A model generated the notes under the pieces. The model was not told where the DNA came from. It saw only the letters and a list, made by a program, of their open reading frames with translations, and did no database searches. The translations under genes and the position numbers were made by a program. A DNA stretch of 64,000 nt from Orientallactaga sibirica (taxonomy: Eukaryota; Chordata; Mammalia; Rodentia; Dipodidae), in NCBI GenBank assembly GCA_036365145.1, contig JAEOAD010000048.1:14737501-14801500 (forward strand), written 5' to 3'. Positions 10,511 through 20,463 of the stretch are shown piece after piece; position 1 is the first letter of the stretch, and every line of letters begins with the position of its first letter.

Positions 10511-10672
10511 TCCAGGGCTGGGGAGATGACTTACTAGTTAAGAAGCTTGCTAACTGTTAGCCCACAAAAAGCCAGATGCGTAAAGTGGGGAGTGTACCTT
10601 GAGAGGCAAAAAGCATGCTCATTCTCATTCTCCCCACCCCCACACACAAATAAATAAAAATATATTTTTTAA
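10511..10672 (+). repeat. B2-like SINE, internally deleted
   Basis: CAGGGCTGGGGAGATGACTT head, middle shortened, AAATAAATAAAAATATATTT tail; flanked by the AAAGCTTAGACCT duplication. Confidence 0.88.
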
Positions 10673-10686
10673 AAAGCTTAGACCTT

Positions 10687-10932
10687 GGGCTGGAGAGATG
10701 GCTTAGCGGTTAAACGCTTGCCTATGAAGCCTAAGGACCCCGGTTCGAGGCTCGATTCTCCAGGACCCACGTAAGCCAGATGCACAAGGGGGTGCATGCA
10801 TCTGGAGTTCGTTTGCCGTGGCTGGAGGCCCTGGCGCACCCATTCTGTCTCTCTCTCTCCCTCTCTCTACCTGCCTATTTCTGTATCTCTCTCTCAAATA
10901 AATAAATAAATAAAATTTAAAAAAAAAAAAAA
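10687..10932 (+). repeat. B2-like SINE, young subfamily
   Basis: Near-consensus element with a 7-bp insertion in the B-box region (GGTTCGAGGCTCGATTCTCC), (AAAT)n and poly(A) tail. Shares the insertion with the copy at 20093-20320. Confidence 0.96.
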
Positions 10933-10946
10933 AAAGCTTAGACCTT

Positions 10947-10964
10947 CCAACTATATTAAAAAAA
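10947..10964 (+). repeat. Very short poly(A)-ended insertion
   Basis: CCAACTATATT followed by A's, flanked on both sides by the AAAGCTTAGACCTT target sequence; looks like an extremely 5'-truncated reverse-transcribed insert. Confidence 0.55.
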
Positions 10965-11063
10965 AAAGCTTAGACCTTCACTTTAACCTAAATCTCACCA
11001 TATGGCCCTTTCTACCAATACATGCCTTTCTTCTCTCTAGCCCTTTCTTTTCCCCCACGTTTT

Positions 11064-11215
11064 ATTTTTTGGTTTTCCGAGGTAAGATCTCACTCTAGCC
11101 CAGGCTGACCTGGAATTCACTAAGTAGTCTCAGGGTGGCCTCAAACTCACAGTGATCCTCCTACCTCTACCTCCCAAAAGTGCTGGGATTAAAGGCATAT
11201 ATCATCATGCCTGGC
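11064..11215 (-). repeat. B1-like SINE
   Basis: Reverse B1 (TCTCACTCTAGCCCAGGCTG ... GGGATTAAAGGC) flanked by imperfect CCCCCACGTTTAT duplications at about 11053 and 11221. Confidence 0.93.
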
Positions 11216-11704
11216 TTCCCCCACCCCCACGTTTATTATATCTATTTCCCAAGTGTCATATATATATGTACATAGAAACATACAAAAATATATGAAAGTC
11301 TTACTTAATTTTATAAGTGATATATATTGTATGCAGTATCTTCTAACTCGCTTTTAAGGACTATGATTTTTTTGTATTATTGCCTATGGTCTATGTTTTC
11401 CACATTTAAATTGCTTTATAACATTTCCCTATTGTACAATTATCAGTACTGCTTCATTGGCCATCCTCACATGGGCAGGAGAACTGTTTCATGATCATCA
11501 GACATCTCCCAACTGAAAATGTACAGGATTTTGCCTCTACCTAGAATCCAAAGAGGGTGTGGGTGGGTGTGCACATATATTTTCAATCTAAGGAGTTTTC
11601 CAAAGTAGTTAAAGGTTCACCAACATACACTATCACCAGCAATATATCTGACAACCTGCCAATCCATGCTCTAACACTATAAATTGGCAAACTTTCAAGT
11701 ACTT

Positions 11705-11833
11705 TTTTTTTTCAGGGTAGGGTCTCACTCTAGCCCAGGCTGACCTAGAATTCATTATGTAGTCTCAGGGAGGCCTCGAACTCATGGCGATCCTCCTACC
11801 TCTGCCTCCCAAGGCGTGCCCCACCATGCCCGG
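11705..11833 (-). repeat. B1-like SINE
   Basis: Reverse B1, missing the GTGCTGGGATTAA block; flanked by TTCAA(A/G)TACTTTT duplications. Inserted in the antisense L1. Confidence 0.92.
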
Positions 11834-11895
11834 TTCAAATACTTTTCTATTTATATTCTTCTAATCACCAACATATCTTCATACCTTTATTATTA

Positions 11896-12132
11896 TTATT
11901 ATTTTTAAGATTTTTATTGTTTATTTGAGACAGACAGAGGGAAAGAGAGAGAGAGAGAGAAAGAGAAAGAGGGAGAGGGAGAATGGGCGCGCCAGGGCCT
12001 CTAGCCACTGTAGACGAACTCCAGATGTATGCGCCCCCTTGTGCATCTGGCTTACGTGGGATCTGGAGAATCGAACCAGGGTCCTTAGGCTTCACAGGTA
12101 TGTGCTTAACTGCTAAGCCATCTCTCCAGCCC
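11896..12132 (-). repeat. B2-like SINE
   Basis: Reverse element with GA-rich tail side and GCTAAGCCATCTCTCCAGCC head; 16-bp duplication CATACCTTTATTATTA at 11880-11895 and 12133-12148. Confidence 0.96.
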
Positions 12133-12388
12133 CATACCTTTATTATTAAAAGTCCTGCATAAAATGCCCATTATGTTTTTGCCATTTTCTTATTAAGCTG
12201 TTTGTAAGAGGTTCTTCACATATAATTTGTCTATTGTATAGATTTCAACTATCTTCCTCAAGTTTGGGTTTCATTTTAATGATAGTCGCCTTTGGATCAT
12301 TATTAACTTTCCAATTTAGTAAAATTTGTCAGTACTTTATAAGAAAAAATAATCTGTGCTGTATATATTAAATTTTCCCTATTAAACA

Positions 12389-12595
12389 AGGGTCTCTCTC
12401 ATTTCCTGCTGTGAGAATGCCAGATCTGCTGGCCTATAAGCTTTGGGACGCTCTCACTCCCATTGCTATAGGCAGGTTGCGGTTACAGACACATCCTACT
12501 TGCATCAGCTTTACATGGCTTCTGGGATTGGATACTTCAGTCTTCAGGCTTGCACAGCAAGCACTTTTAACCACGGAGCTATCTTCCAGGCCCTA
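12389..12595 (-). repeat. B4-like composite SINE
   Basis: Reverse: GTCTTCAGGCTTGCACAGCA and TTAACCACGGAGCTATCTTC tRNA-derived end, B1-like other half. Confidence 0.65.
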
Positions 12596-12631
12596 CTAAA
12601 TTGTGTGTGAGTAGAACATAAGAGAGTCTGC

Positions 12632-12957
12632 GTACAGTGTAGTGGGCGTGATGTGTGGTGTACCTTGCACCCCATACCCGTGCACATGGAGGCCAAAGGA
12701 GAAGGCCGGCTGACCTCTAATCACTCATTGGCACATCTCCTGGACATAGCGCCTCTCCTTCAACCCAGGGCTGCTATCACCTGGCAAGCCCCAGTGAATT
12801 CTCTGGCCTCTCCCCATACCCTGCTGACTGGGATTAGGATAGGTATGACCATGCCTAGCATTTTATATGGGTTCTGGGGAGTTGAACTTGGTTGTCTCCC
12901 ACTCAAGAAGCAACCATGCAAGAGCAGCACAAGCTCTTAACCATCTTTCAAGCCCCA
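12632..12957 (-). repeat. B4-like composite SINE
   Basis: Reverse: CACATGGAGGCCAAAGGAGA, ATGGGTTCTGGGGAGTTGAA and TCTTAACCATCTTTCAAGCC. The plus-strand frame across it is not a gene. Confidence 0.7.
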
Positions 12958-13143
12958 TCTCTTAATTTTTTAAAAATATGGCTTTGGATAGGATCCAGCT
13001 TTGTCCTTTCCATATGAAGATACCCATTGTTCCCATTTCCTTCTTCCTAATCATGTGGCCCGTTTATCACAGAATATGTTTGGGGTTTTCCCATTCTATT
13101 TCATCAATTGATATAACTTTGTGTCTCTTATCACATTGATTTA

Positions 13144-13241
13144 ATTAGTACAGAATTAAGCCAAGAACCCTCTCAATTTAGCACACACAGGGATTAGTAC
13201 AGAATTAATCCAAGAACCCTCTCAATTCAGCACACACAGTG
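13144..13241 (+). repeat. 49-bp tandem duplication
   Basis: Two adjacent 49-bp units (13144-13192, 13193-13241) differing at 3 positions, each with ATTAGTACAGAATTAA and GCACACACAG. Confidence 0.96.
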
Positions 13242-13383
13242 ATTCTTCATTTAATATGAATTATCATATACTTCAGAATGATTTGGATAGTCTTAGTCTA
13301 TAATTATTTATATCATATTTCATGAAAAGCTATTATGTCTTGACTGAAATGACATATCAGTTTAGAAAAAGTGGTATTTTCAG

Positions 13384-13497
13384 ATGGGGCATAGTGGCAC
13401 TTGCCTTTAATCTCAGCATTTAGGAGGCAGAGGTAGGAGGTCTCCATGAGTTCAAGGCTAGAATGAGACCCTGCCTTGAAAAATAACAACAAAAAAG
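13384..13497 (+). repeat. B1-like SINE, internally deleted
   Basis: GGGGCATAGTGGCACTTGCC head joined to GCTAGAATGAGACCCTGCCT, lacking the central block. Confidence 0.85.
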
Positions 13498-14205
13498 TGT
13501 GCCTTTCATCAAGGCCTTTCTAATAATGACTACAATACTTCACTGTTTAGCTCATGTACCATCTCTCTACACAGCCCTACCCTGTCCTGAACTGATTCCC
13601 AGGCAATGGTGCTACACAATCATTTTATTTTAATTGTATTTGAAGGCACTGGGTTAGTACCATGTTATAATTTATAGCAATTCACCTGACATTTATCTTT
13701 TATGCAGGTATTTTCTAAATTATTTCAAATGATGCCTATCTTATAGCTGTATAACTTAACAGTGCACAGGGTTATTTTTCTATGTTTGTGCCTCTGATTA
13801 CTTTTTAAAAATTTTGCTATCTAAAGTCTTAAGTACAATGTTAAATAACAAACTGCAATCTGAACACTTCAAAGATTGTTAATAGAGTCCTCTGTTCATC
13901 TAAACTGCAAAGGTGAGTTGTAAGTTATCAACAGGCAGACATATACCTTTATCTTGCCATCATCAAGTTGAAACACAATGGACTATGCTAAATCCTTGAT
14001 TATAATCAGGCGTTTTGAGATTATTCATAAAGTTTTGCTAAATTACATCGTATTTAATTTATATAGAGTAAGATAGGGAGACTTTAATATTCTAAAAAAC
14101 ATTATAGCATAGTCAGAAAAACTCAGTCTTAATAGTTAGTACTCCTTAACCTGTCAATTTCAGTGAAGTGGAAATAATGCCACAGGATATTTTCCCACAA
14201 ATTTT
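13498..14205. other. PAN3 intron, no feature recognised
   Basis: Unique AT-rich sequence, perhaps further eroded L1; nothing could be assigned. Confidence 0.5.
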
Positions 14206-14220
14206 AAAGCTACATTTTTC

Positions 14221-14375
14221 TTTTTGCTTTTTTGGATTTTCAAGGTAGGGTTTCACTCTACTCCAGGCTGACCTGGAATTCACTATGTAGTCTCAGGGTA
14301 GCCTCGAACTCACAGTGATCCTCCTACCTCTGCCTCCCAAGTGCTGGACTAAAGGAATGTGCCACCACGCCTGGC
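14221..14375 (-). repeat. B1-like SINE
   Basis: Reverse B1; imperfect duplication (A/C)CTACATTTTTC at 14210-14220 and 14381-14391. Confidence 0.93.
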
Positions 14376-14533
14376 TTTAAACCTACATTTTTCAATGAGC
14401 TTGAAAACTTGTCACATGTAGCATTGAAATAAACAAGATAGTCATCAGCATTTCAAAACTTGTCTTCATAATACATAAAAACATATACTACTGCATGAGA
14501 ATTATAATAACAGCCTGTAAAAGGAAGGAAGAA

Positions 14534-14669
14534 ACTCTAAGTGTGGTGGCTCAGACCTATAATCCCAGCACTAGGGAAGCTGAGGTAGGAAGTTGCTGAG
14601 TTCAAGGTGAGCCTGGATTGCACAGTGAGTTTCAAGATATCTAGGGCTAGAGTGAAACCTTGAAGAATG
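14534..14669 (+). repeat. Old B1-like SINE beside PAN3 exon
   Basis: TAAGTGTGGTGGCTCAGACC head, AGCTGAGGTAGGAAGTTGCT; ends about 18 bp from the donor of the exon at 14688-14745, antisense to PAN3. Confidence 0.8.
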
Positions 14670-14687
14670 AAGCAACATGCATTTTAC

Positions 14688-14745
14688 CTGGCATATCTGC
14701 TTGATCGATTTGAGCCATTGTTATTAAATGTCTGTTGATCAGCTC
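14688..14745 (-). CDS. PAN3: PAN3 small exon (ELINRHLITMAQIDQADMP)
   Basis: 58 nt, phase 0 start, phase 1 end, 19 residues plus the first base of a Gly/Ala codon. Acceptor CTCTTTAG at 14746; donor GTAAAA from 14687, weaker than consensus because position +5 is A. Encodes the helix ELINRHLITMAQIDQADMP just before the pseudokinase domain. A degenerate B1-like SINE ends only about 20 bp downstream of the donor, which leaves very little unique intronic sequence on that side. Confidence 0.95.
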
Positions 14746-15035
14746 CTAAAGAGAGGAAACAAGTATACTGATATCTAAACACATCTGAGAGAGAGCTAGA
14801 TATCCTACTATAAACAGGTAACATAGGATTGATTTTTCTGAGCACTTTTTGATATTAGTAACATTCTATAAAGGTAAAAATATATAAATTCAAGTTAGAC
14901 AGACCTACTTCCCTATAATGAAGGTTAGATTTAAGTAGGTATGCCTTATAAATCAAAGCATAAAACTAATTTGATGAGAGAAGTACAAGGTCAACTAAGA
15001 AGATGGTCAATAATTCATTCTAAAAGCACTATACA

Positions 15036-15120
15036 GGGCCTGGGGACACAGCTCAGTGGTAGAATGCTTACCTAGCATGCACAAGGCACTATGCTCTATC
15101 TCCAGTACTGCAAAAGAAAG
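15036..15120 (+). repeat. ID-like SINE
   Basis: GGCCTGGGGACACAGCTCAG A-box part, CTAGCATGCACAAGGC, TCTATCTCCAGTACTGC, A-rich end. Confidence 0.75.
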
Positions 15121-15382
15121 GCACTGCCCTCTCTCCCCTTCCCTCATACTAAAACCTATTTCTGCAAAACAAAAATATTTGAGAATCTCAGTGTAAAATG
15201 AAATTCTATCAAGTAATATCTAGTTGTTTATCAGCAAGTAAAACAAAAAGTAAATTATAAAACCTATTTTTAATTTTTATTGGGCCACTTAACATAAAGC
15301 TCATTTCTGTTTCAAATTACTTACTCCTAATCTATTAGCAAAAATTTGAATATTAAGAATACTTTAAATTATGCTTTGTTCA

Positions 15383-15519
15383 GCCAGGCATGGTGGTGCA
15401 TGCCTTTAAACCCAGCACTTGAAAGGTGGAGGTAGGAAGATCACCATTAGTTAGAGGCCACCCTGAGACTACATAGTGAATTTTAGGTCAGCCTGGGCTA
15501 GAGTGAGACCCTACCTCAA

Positions 15520-15541
<22 letters not shown>
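15383..15541 (+). repeat. B1-like SINE
   Basis: Perfect 17-bp duplication AAATTATGCTTTGTTCA at 15366-15382 and 15542-15558; long poly(A). Confidence 0.96.
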
Positions 15542-15550
<9 letters not shown>

Positions 15551-15813
15551 TTTGTTCAAAGGGCGCTTTAATACAAAGAGTATGAAGTTCAGCAAAGAAG
15601 CCAATTTAAATATTTGGCATTTTATATTCTAATACATAATTATACAAATTTCCTTAAAACAGGTATGAAGCAAATATAAATAAAACATAAACCCTCTAAT
15701 TCTGTCGTGTAGAATATTGTGAGAACATCTGAAAACCACGGTTCTTTCTCCAGTCTTCACTAAAGCACGGGGAGGAGGTAGTCCCCTATCTCCCACAAAT
15801 TCTGAAAGCATAC

Positions 15814-15918
15814 CTGCCGGAGTTCATCAGCCATGAAGAAAGAAGGTGCATTTGCTTTTGGTTGCATGTAAGCAACATGAGGTGCAGTTGGAGGGTAAAT
15901 ATGATAGTTTGGAAACAC
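15814..15918 (-). CDS. PAN3: PAN3 exon (VFPNYHIYPP...ADELRQ)
   Basis: 105 nt, phase 0 to phase 0, 35 residues from VFPNYHIYPPTAPHVAYMQP to FFMADELRQ. Acceptor TTTGTAG at 15919-15925; donor GTATGC from 15813. Aromatic and proline-rich start, then a segment leading into the helix before the pseudokinase fold. Being a multiple of three with symmetric phases, the exon could be skipped without a frameshift; whether that occurs is unknown. No stop or indel is present. Confidence 0.95.
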
Positions 15919-16600
15919 CTACAAAGGTAGGAAGGGGGACATGTGATCATCAATTTCACTCAATTGGTAACTCTATCATTGATAGTTTTGGTAAAAGTTA
16001 ATTTTCATATAGCAGTGAGAAATTTAAGTATATCTTAAATCTTTAAATTACAGTGAATTGAGCCACAGAGAATACAGGTGTTACAAGAATACTTCCTGAA
16101 AAAAATTTCATAATCTTGTCATTAATTTTAATAGCCTAATGAGAAAAACATTTCCTTAGAGTAAAATTTCAGTTCCACTGAGAAGGTTGCTTTTGCCTTT
16201 GACAGACAGCTCCATAACACAAACAGTTCCAAGCAAATGGGAGAGTGAACGGTAGTAGAAATGGTACATGTCTGGGTACAGTGAGATAATGAAGTAACCT
16301 TGCCATGGCTGCTCAAGTAACTGCCCAGCTGGGGCCAAATGTTATCTAAACCTGCGAAGCATTTCACACTGCAATAAGCCCAGGGACCAACTTATTCTAG
16401 GTGAGTTAGCACTTAAGTGAACAGAGGATGCTCACATAACCCCACCTTATAAGCCAATGTCAGCAGTCACTAACCCTGCTCGGCCTCAGGTGTCTCACTG
16501 TAACACTGGCCTTGCCTCGCCAATAGATGAGCTTCTATCATCCCTTATCATTTTTTTTTAAGTAAGATGGGTTTTTCCTTGCTTAAAAATGAATCCAAAG

Positions 16601-16786
16601 CTGGGCATGATGGTGCATGCCTTTAATCCCAGCATTCGGGAGGCAGAGGTATGAGGATCATCATGAGTTCGAGGTCACTCTGAGACTACATAGTGAATTC
16701 CAGGTCAGCCTGAGCTGGAGTGAGACCCTACCTGGAAAAAACAAAAAATAAAATAAAATAAAATAATAATAAAATAAAATAAATAA
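16601..16786 (+). repeat. B1-like SINE
   Basis: CTGGGCATGATGGTGCATGC head; (AAAAT)n tail. Directly abuts a second copy. Confidence 0.94.
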
Positions 16787-16972
16787 GCCAGGCATGGTGG
16801 CACACGCCTTTAATCCCAGCACTTGGGAGGCAGAGGTAGGAGGATCGCTGAGAGTTTGAGGCCACCCTGAGACTACATAGTTAATTCCAGGTCAGCCTGG
16901 ACCAGAGTGAAACCCTACCTTGAAAAACCAAAAAATAAAAAAATAAAAATAAAATTAAAATAAAATAAAATA
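16787..16972 (+). repeat. B1-like SINE, tandem second copy
   Basis: GCCAGGCATGGTGGCACACG head, inserted at the end of the previous copy's AAAAT tail. Confidence 0.94.
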
Positions 16973-16979
16973 ATCTCAG

Positions 16980-17170
16980 CATTTATTTATTTATTTATTT
17001 AAGAGAGAGAAAGAGAAAATGGGTGTACAGGGCCTCTAGCCTAGCCACTGCAAACAAACTCCAGAAGCTTGCATCACTTTGTGCCTCTGCCTACATGGGT
17101 TCTGGGGAATCGAACCTGGGTCCATAGGTTTCAAAGGCGAGTGCCTGAACCGCTAAGCCATCTCTCCAGC
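16980..17170 (-). repeat. B2-like SINE
   Basis: Reverse: TTATTTATTTAAGAGAGAGA, GGGGAATCGAACCTGGGTCC, GCTAAGCCATCTCTCCAGC. Tail-to-tail with the B1 pair. Confidence 0.93.
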
Positions 17171-18447
17171 AAATAAAGTTATTTTTAAAAAAAATGAATT
17201 CAGACGTCTTCTGTTGCCTTAATGTGATTATTCTGCAAAATTATTTTACATTTCCTTAAAACATGAAGTGGTTTGGAATACCCCTAACCTGAGCCTACAG
17301 GGTAGAGCACTAATTACTGCTTTTCTGACCAGGGTTTCTGACATCAGATAGCATTATTTGGCTTAACTACCTAAGGCTTGCTATAAGCTTAAGTCATAGC
17401 TGCAAGAGTAAAAACATTATAAAACACGCCGTACTTGGTCTCTATCAAAGGATACTATTTTACCATAAAAGAACCTCTACAGAGAATAAGCTATTTTTTT
17501 TCTACAAATATAAAATAAAATATAATAACATCAGTAACTATAAAATACATGTGGCCAAAATAGTAAAACACTGAGAGACTGTCTTCTTGCAAAAGCCCAG
17601 GAAAGTTTCTACCTCAGTTCTATCACCATGTGTTCACTAAGTTGTTCTGTGATGGCTGTTAAAAGATTTATAATACTCCCACCACCAACAAAAAACTCCT
17701 CACAGAACAGTTAATTTTAAGGATTCTACATGACTTACAAGCACTCATACCCATGTTCTCACATTTCTTTGTCCTGAAACCATGGTATGAATTATTTTCC
17801 TTCTAAAACAGGGAACAGTCTTGGAAACACAAGACTTGAGAGTCAAACACTCAGCAGAACTCTGAAAAAACAGCGACAAAGAAACCTGCTTCCTTTAGGA
17901 TCAATTTAAAGATTACATTTTATCAAAATAAATTATTGTTCTAATTTGAGAATTAAAATCTGTTTATTAAAACCCAGTCAAAAGCTAATTCAAATTAGCT
18001 TCTCTTATTTTAATGGCATTGAGCATTTTTATTCATGAGCTTTTTGCTAACATTTCCAGTCCTCTGGCTGTTCAATCATGGCCCTCTTTGTTCCGAATCT
18101 ACTTCTTCCTTTGCAATGACCTACTCTGCAAGCCTTGTGTCATTTTCCTAACCAGACATCTGTTTTATCTCAGTAACTACTGGTAAAATATAACTTACTT
18201 TCTTCAACTTCTTCCTAGAGTTCCACCTACCTATGCAGTACCTAAAAATAAAAAAGTCAGAGAGCATCAACGCTGGCCAGCACAAGGACTGGGTGACCCA
18301 TATTCAAAGCAGCCCTCAAGTACTAAAACAGAGCCTGCCTGTAACCTAACCTCGAAACGTAGCCAGATTTATCTAAGCTAGGAAAAAGGCAGAATCACAG
18401 TGATCTCAAGATGTGAATTTTGTCCTATCACAATAAAAACATCCCAT
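17171..18447. other. PAN3 intron, no feature recognised
   Basis: Unique sequence between exons 18521 and 15918; no exon, SINE or RNA gene seen. A fragment at 18000-18130 could be old L1 but was not assigned. Confidence 0.5.
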
Positions 18448-18492
18448 CTGGGGGTAAAGCTGCTCATTAGTAAGATGTTTGCCTAAGAGCAC
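18448..18492 (+). repeat. Possible ID-like remnant
   Basis: GGTAAAGCTGCTCATTAGTA and TTTGCCTAAGAGCACTG resemble an ID element's 5' half; lies 29 bp from the PAN3 donor at 18520. Confidence 0.35.
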
Positions 18493-18520
18493 TGTAATTC
18501 CCTCGTTAGTGGAGCCATAC

Positions 18521-18768
18521 CATTCCAGTCAAAGGTGCTGGGGTTGTGTCTGTATAGAAGTAAGTCGTCCCCCCGACAGTTTCCTTCTGGATCACCTGAC
18601 CAGAAGATGGAGTCTGAGAAACAGGATTACTAACAGGTGTAGAGGCACTAGAAGGCACCATGTAACTTGCTGGATTTGGAGTGTGACTTCTTCTTCTAGG
18701 AGCAGGAGAAGTATGTGGAGTGATCTTGGGGGAATGGAGAGGGGAAGATCCAGCAGACAATGACATTC
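18521..18768 (-). CDS. PAN3: PAN3 exon, Ser/Pro/Thr-rich linker
   Basis: 248 nt, phase 1 start (completes a Gly codon, G|GA) and phase 0 end. It encodes 82 residues starting MSLSAGSSPLHSP and ending TTPAPLTGM. Acceptor is the pyrimidine-rich CTCTTTCTCAG at 18779-18769; donor is GTATGG from 18520. The region is intrinsically disordered in appearance, with many SP and TP pairs and an Arg-rich stretch (PAPRRRSHTP), consistent with phosphorylation sites. It lies between the PABP-binding motif and the pseudokinase. An ATG-initiated frame at 18766 exists but is just the internal Met of this exon; the frame read past 18521 (VWLH) is intron. Preceded by a 34-kb intron. Confidence 0.95.
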
Positions 18769-19268
18769 CTGAGAAAGAGGCAAAAACAGGGTCTCAGTGG
18801 AACAGTAATTGGTTTGGGGGGTAAAGGGGTGTTTGGAAAATAAAATGTCACACCAATTTAAGGACAAAGATTAAATCTTTCTTCTTTGTTTTAGGCAAAG
18901 CTGTGATTAAAGCAAATGTCAAAAGCTTCTTTTCTCAAATGTAGTCACAGCCAAATCCATTAGTGAATTCACTGCAATAACACAGTCTTCTCCCTATCAA
19001 AATTTACACCTTAAACTTCACAAGTAAGAGTCACTAGAGATTTAGTAAGTTAATTTAATGGAAGCATGGGGAATACTGGAATGGAGACTCTTTCTGTCTT
19101 TTCTAATTCTTTTCTTTTACATAAGTCCTTTAAAACTGTTACTATTTCTGAAATGCCGCATGCCCCTGACATATTATGGTATTACACAAATCAAATTATC
19201 TAATAAATATCCACTAAATTCTTTCAGTCAAATATAATTAACAAAATCTTTTGAAAAAGAAAGACACT
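18769..19268. other. Start of the 34-kb PAN3 intron's 3' end, no feature
   Basis: Unique AT-rich intron next to the 18768 acceptor; nothing recognised. Confidence 0.5.
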
Positions 19269-19438
19269 GGGCTGGAGAGATGGCTTAATGGTTAAGGTGC
19301 TTGCCTGTGAAGCCTAAGGACTCATGTTTGACTCACCAGGTCTCATGTCAGCCAGATGAACAGTGACACAAGCGTCTCTCCCCCCTCCACCCCGCTCTCA
19401 CATTAAAAAAAAAAAGAAAAAAAGAAAGGAAGGAAGAA
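19269..19438 (+). repeat. B2-like SINE, shortened
   Basis: GGCTGGAGAGATGGCTTAAT head; middle deleted after CAGCCAGATGAACAG; A/GAAA tail. Confidence 0.9.
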
Positions 19439-19858
19439 ACTAAGACTAAGATGTAATATGCAGTAGCTTAAGCAACAAAGTTTAAAATTTAAGAGTGTAC
19501 TGTTGCTCTAGACATGTGTCCCATTGCAATTTTGGTCACCCACAACCGTGATGCCCCACTGTGAGCAGAGCTCCTTCTGTATGAGTCTACTGTGGAGCAA
19601 GGGAAAGGACACGTCTTCACCGTTCTTTCAGAAGACTTGAAGCTAGCTACGAAGGCCAGTTCACACACAAAAGACACATTATGGCTTATAAAATAGGGAA
19701 GTAGAAATTACATTGCCAATCACAGGCATGAATGCAGATGAAATGCCAACTAATCAAAACCAGGTAAAGTTAACCGAAGGCTTACTATGGAGGTGATCAG
19801 TTTTGAAGTGGGATACTATAGCTACAAATCCTACTTCCTGAAAATGAAAGCCAAGCTC
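19439..19858. other. Intron, no feature recognised
   Basis: Unique sequence; nothing recognised. Confidence 0.5.
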
Positions 19859-20463
19859 ATGGGATTAGAGAGGTGGCTTAAGTCAGCAAAGTGCTTGCTA
19901 CACAAGCCAAAGGACCTCAGTTTGGATCCCCAACACCCACTGAAAAGCCACTCAAGATGCAGCTCATGCCTCTAATCCTAGCATGGGGGAGGGAAATACA
20001 GGAGGTTCACTAGAGGCTTGGATGGCTAGCTAATCAGCTCAATCAGTGAGCTCCAAGCTCAGTAAAAGACACTGCTAAAAAAATAAGGAAGATGGGGCTG
20101 GAGAGATGGCTTAGCGGTTAAATGCTTGCCTATGAAGCCTAAGGACCCCGGTTCGAGGCTCGATTCTCCAGGACCCACGTAAGCCAGATGCACAAGGGGG
20201 TGCATGCATCTGGAGTTCGTTTGCAGTGGCTGGAGGCCCTGGTGCACCCATTCTCTCTCTCTCTCCCTGCCTATTTCTGTATCTCTCTCTCAAATAAATA
20301 AATAAATAATAAAATATTTAAAAAAAATAAGGAAGAGAGTAATTGGGGAATATATATATGATGTTGCTGACTTGTGGCCTCTACACACATACACATGTGA
20401 ACACTCAAACACACATATATGCACATCATACTCACACTCAATCTGTACATGCACACCAAAAAG
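19859..20463 (+). repeat. B4-like composite SINE, split
   Basis: Parts 19859-20076 (GAGAGGTGGCTTAAGTCAGC; GTGAGCTCCAAGCTCAGTAA) and 20337-20463 (TGTGGCCTCTACACACATAC, CA-rich). Split by a young B2-like insertion. Confidence 0.8.
20093..20320 (+). repeat. B2-like SINE, young subfamily, nested
   Basis: Near-identical to the copy at 10687, with the same GAGGCTC insertion in the B box. 16-bp duplication AAAAAAATAAGGAAGA at 20077-20092 and 20321-20336. Confidence 0.96.

Larger units (their letters stand above)
10498..10978. repeat. Four copies of one target-site sequence
   Basis: The motif AAAGCTTAGACCT(T) occurs at 10498-10510, 10673-10686, 10933-10946 and 10965-10978, each pair separated by an inserted SINE or a short poly(A) piece. 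This is the footprint of successive retrotransposon insertions at one site. Confidence 0.93.
11440..13300 (-). mobile_element. Ancient LINE-1, antisense, fragmented
   Basis: Unique blocks between SINEs follow the order of an old mammalian L1 ORF2 read on the minus strand: 11590-11690 (TTTTCCAAAGTAGTTAAAGG, ATCACCAGCAATATATCTGA), 12150-12400 (TTTTTGCCATTTTCTTATTA) and 12965-13140 (GGATAGGATCCAGCTTTGTC, CCCATTCTATTTCATCAATT). Heavily mutated, no open frame; family assigned from memory of L1M-type consensus. Confidence 0.6.

Noticed and set aside
10687..10760. Possible tRNA gene (A and B box)
   Set aside because: The boxes belong to the tRNA-derived head of a B2-like SINE; no cloverleaf with a proper acceptor stem.
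12653..12940. 95-codon plus-strand frame
   Set aside because: Runs across a reverse B4-like SINE; no protein similarity recognised.
18479..18763. 94-codon plus-strand frame over PAN3 exon
   Set aside because: Shadow of the minus-strand coding exon; the minus-strand reading is clearly PAN3.
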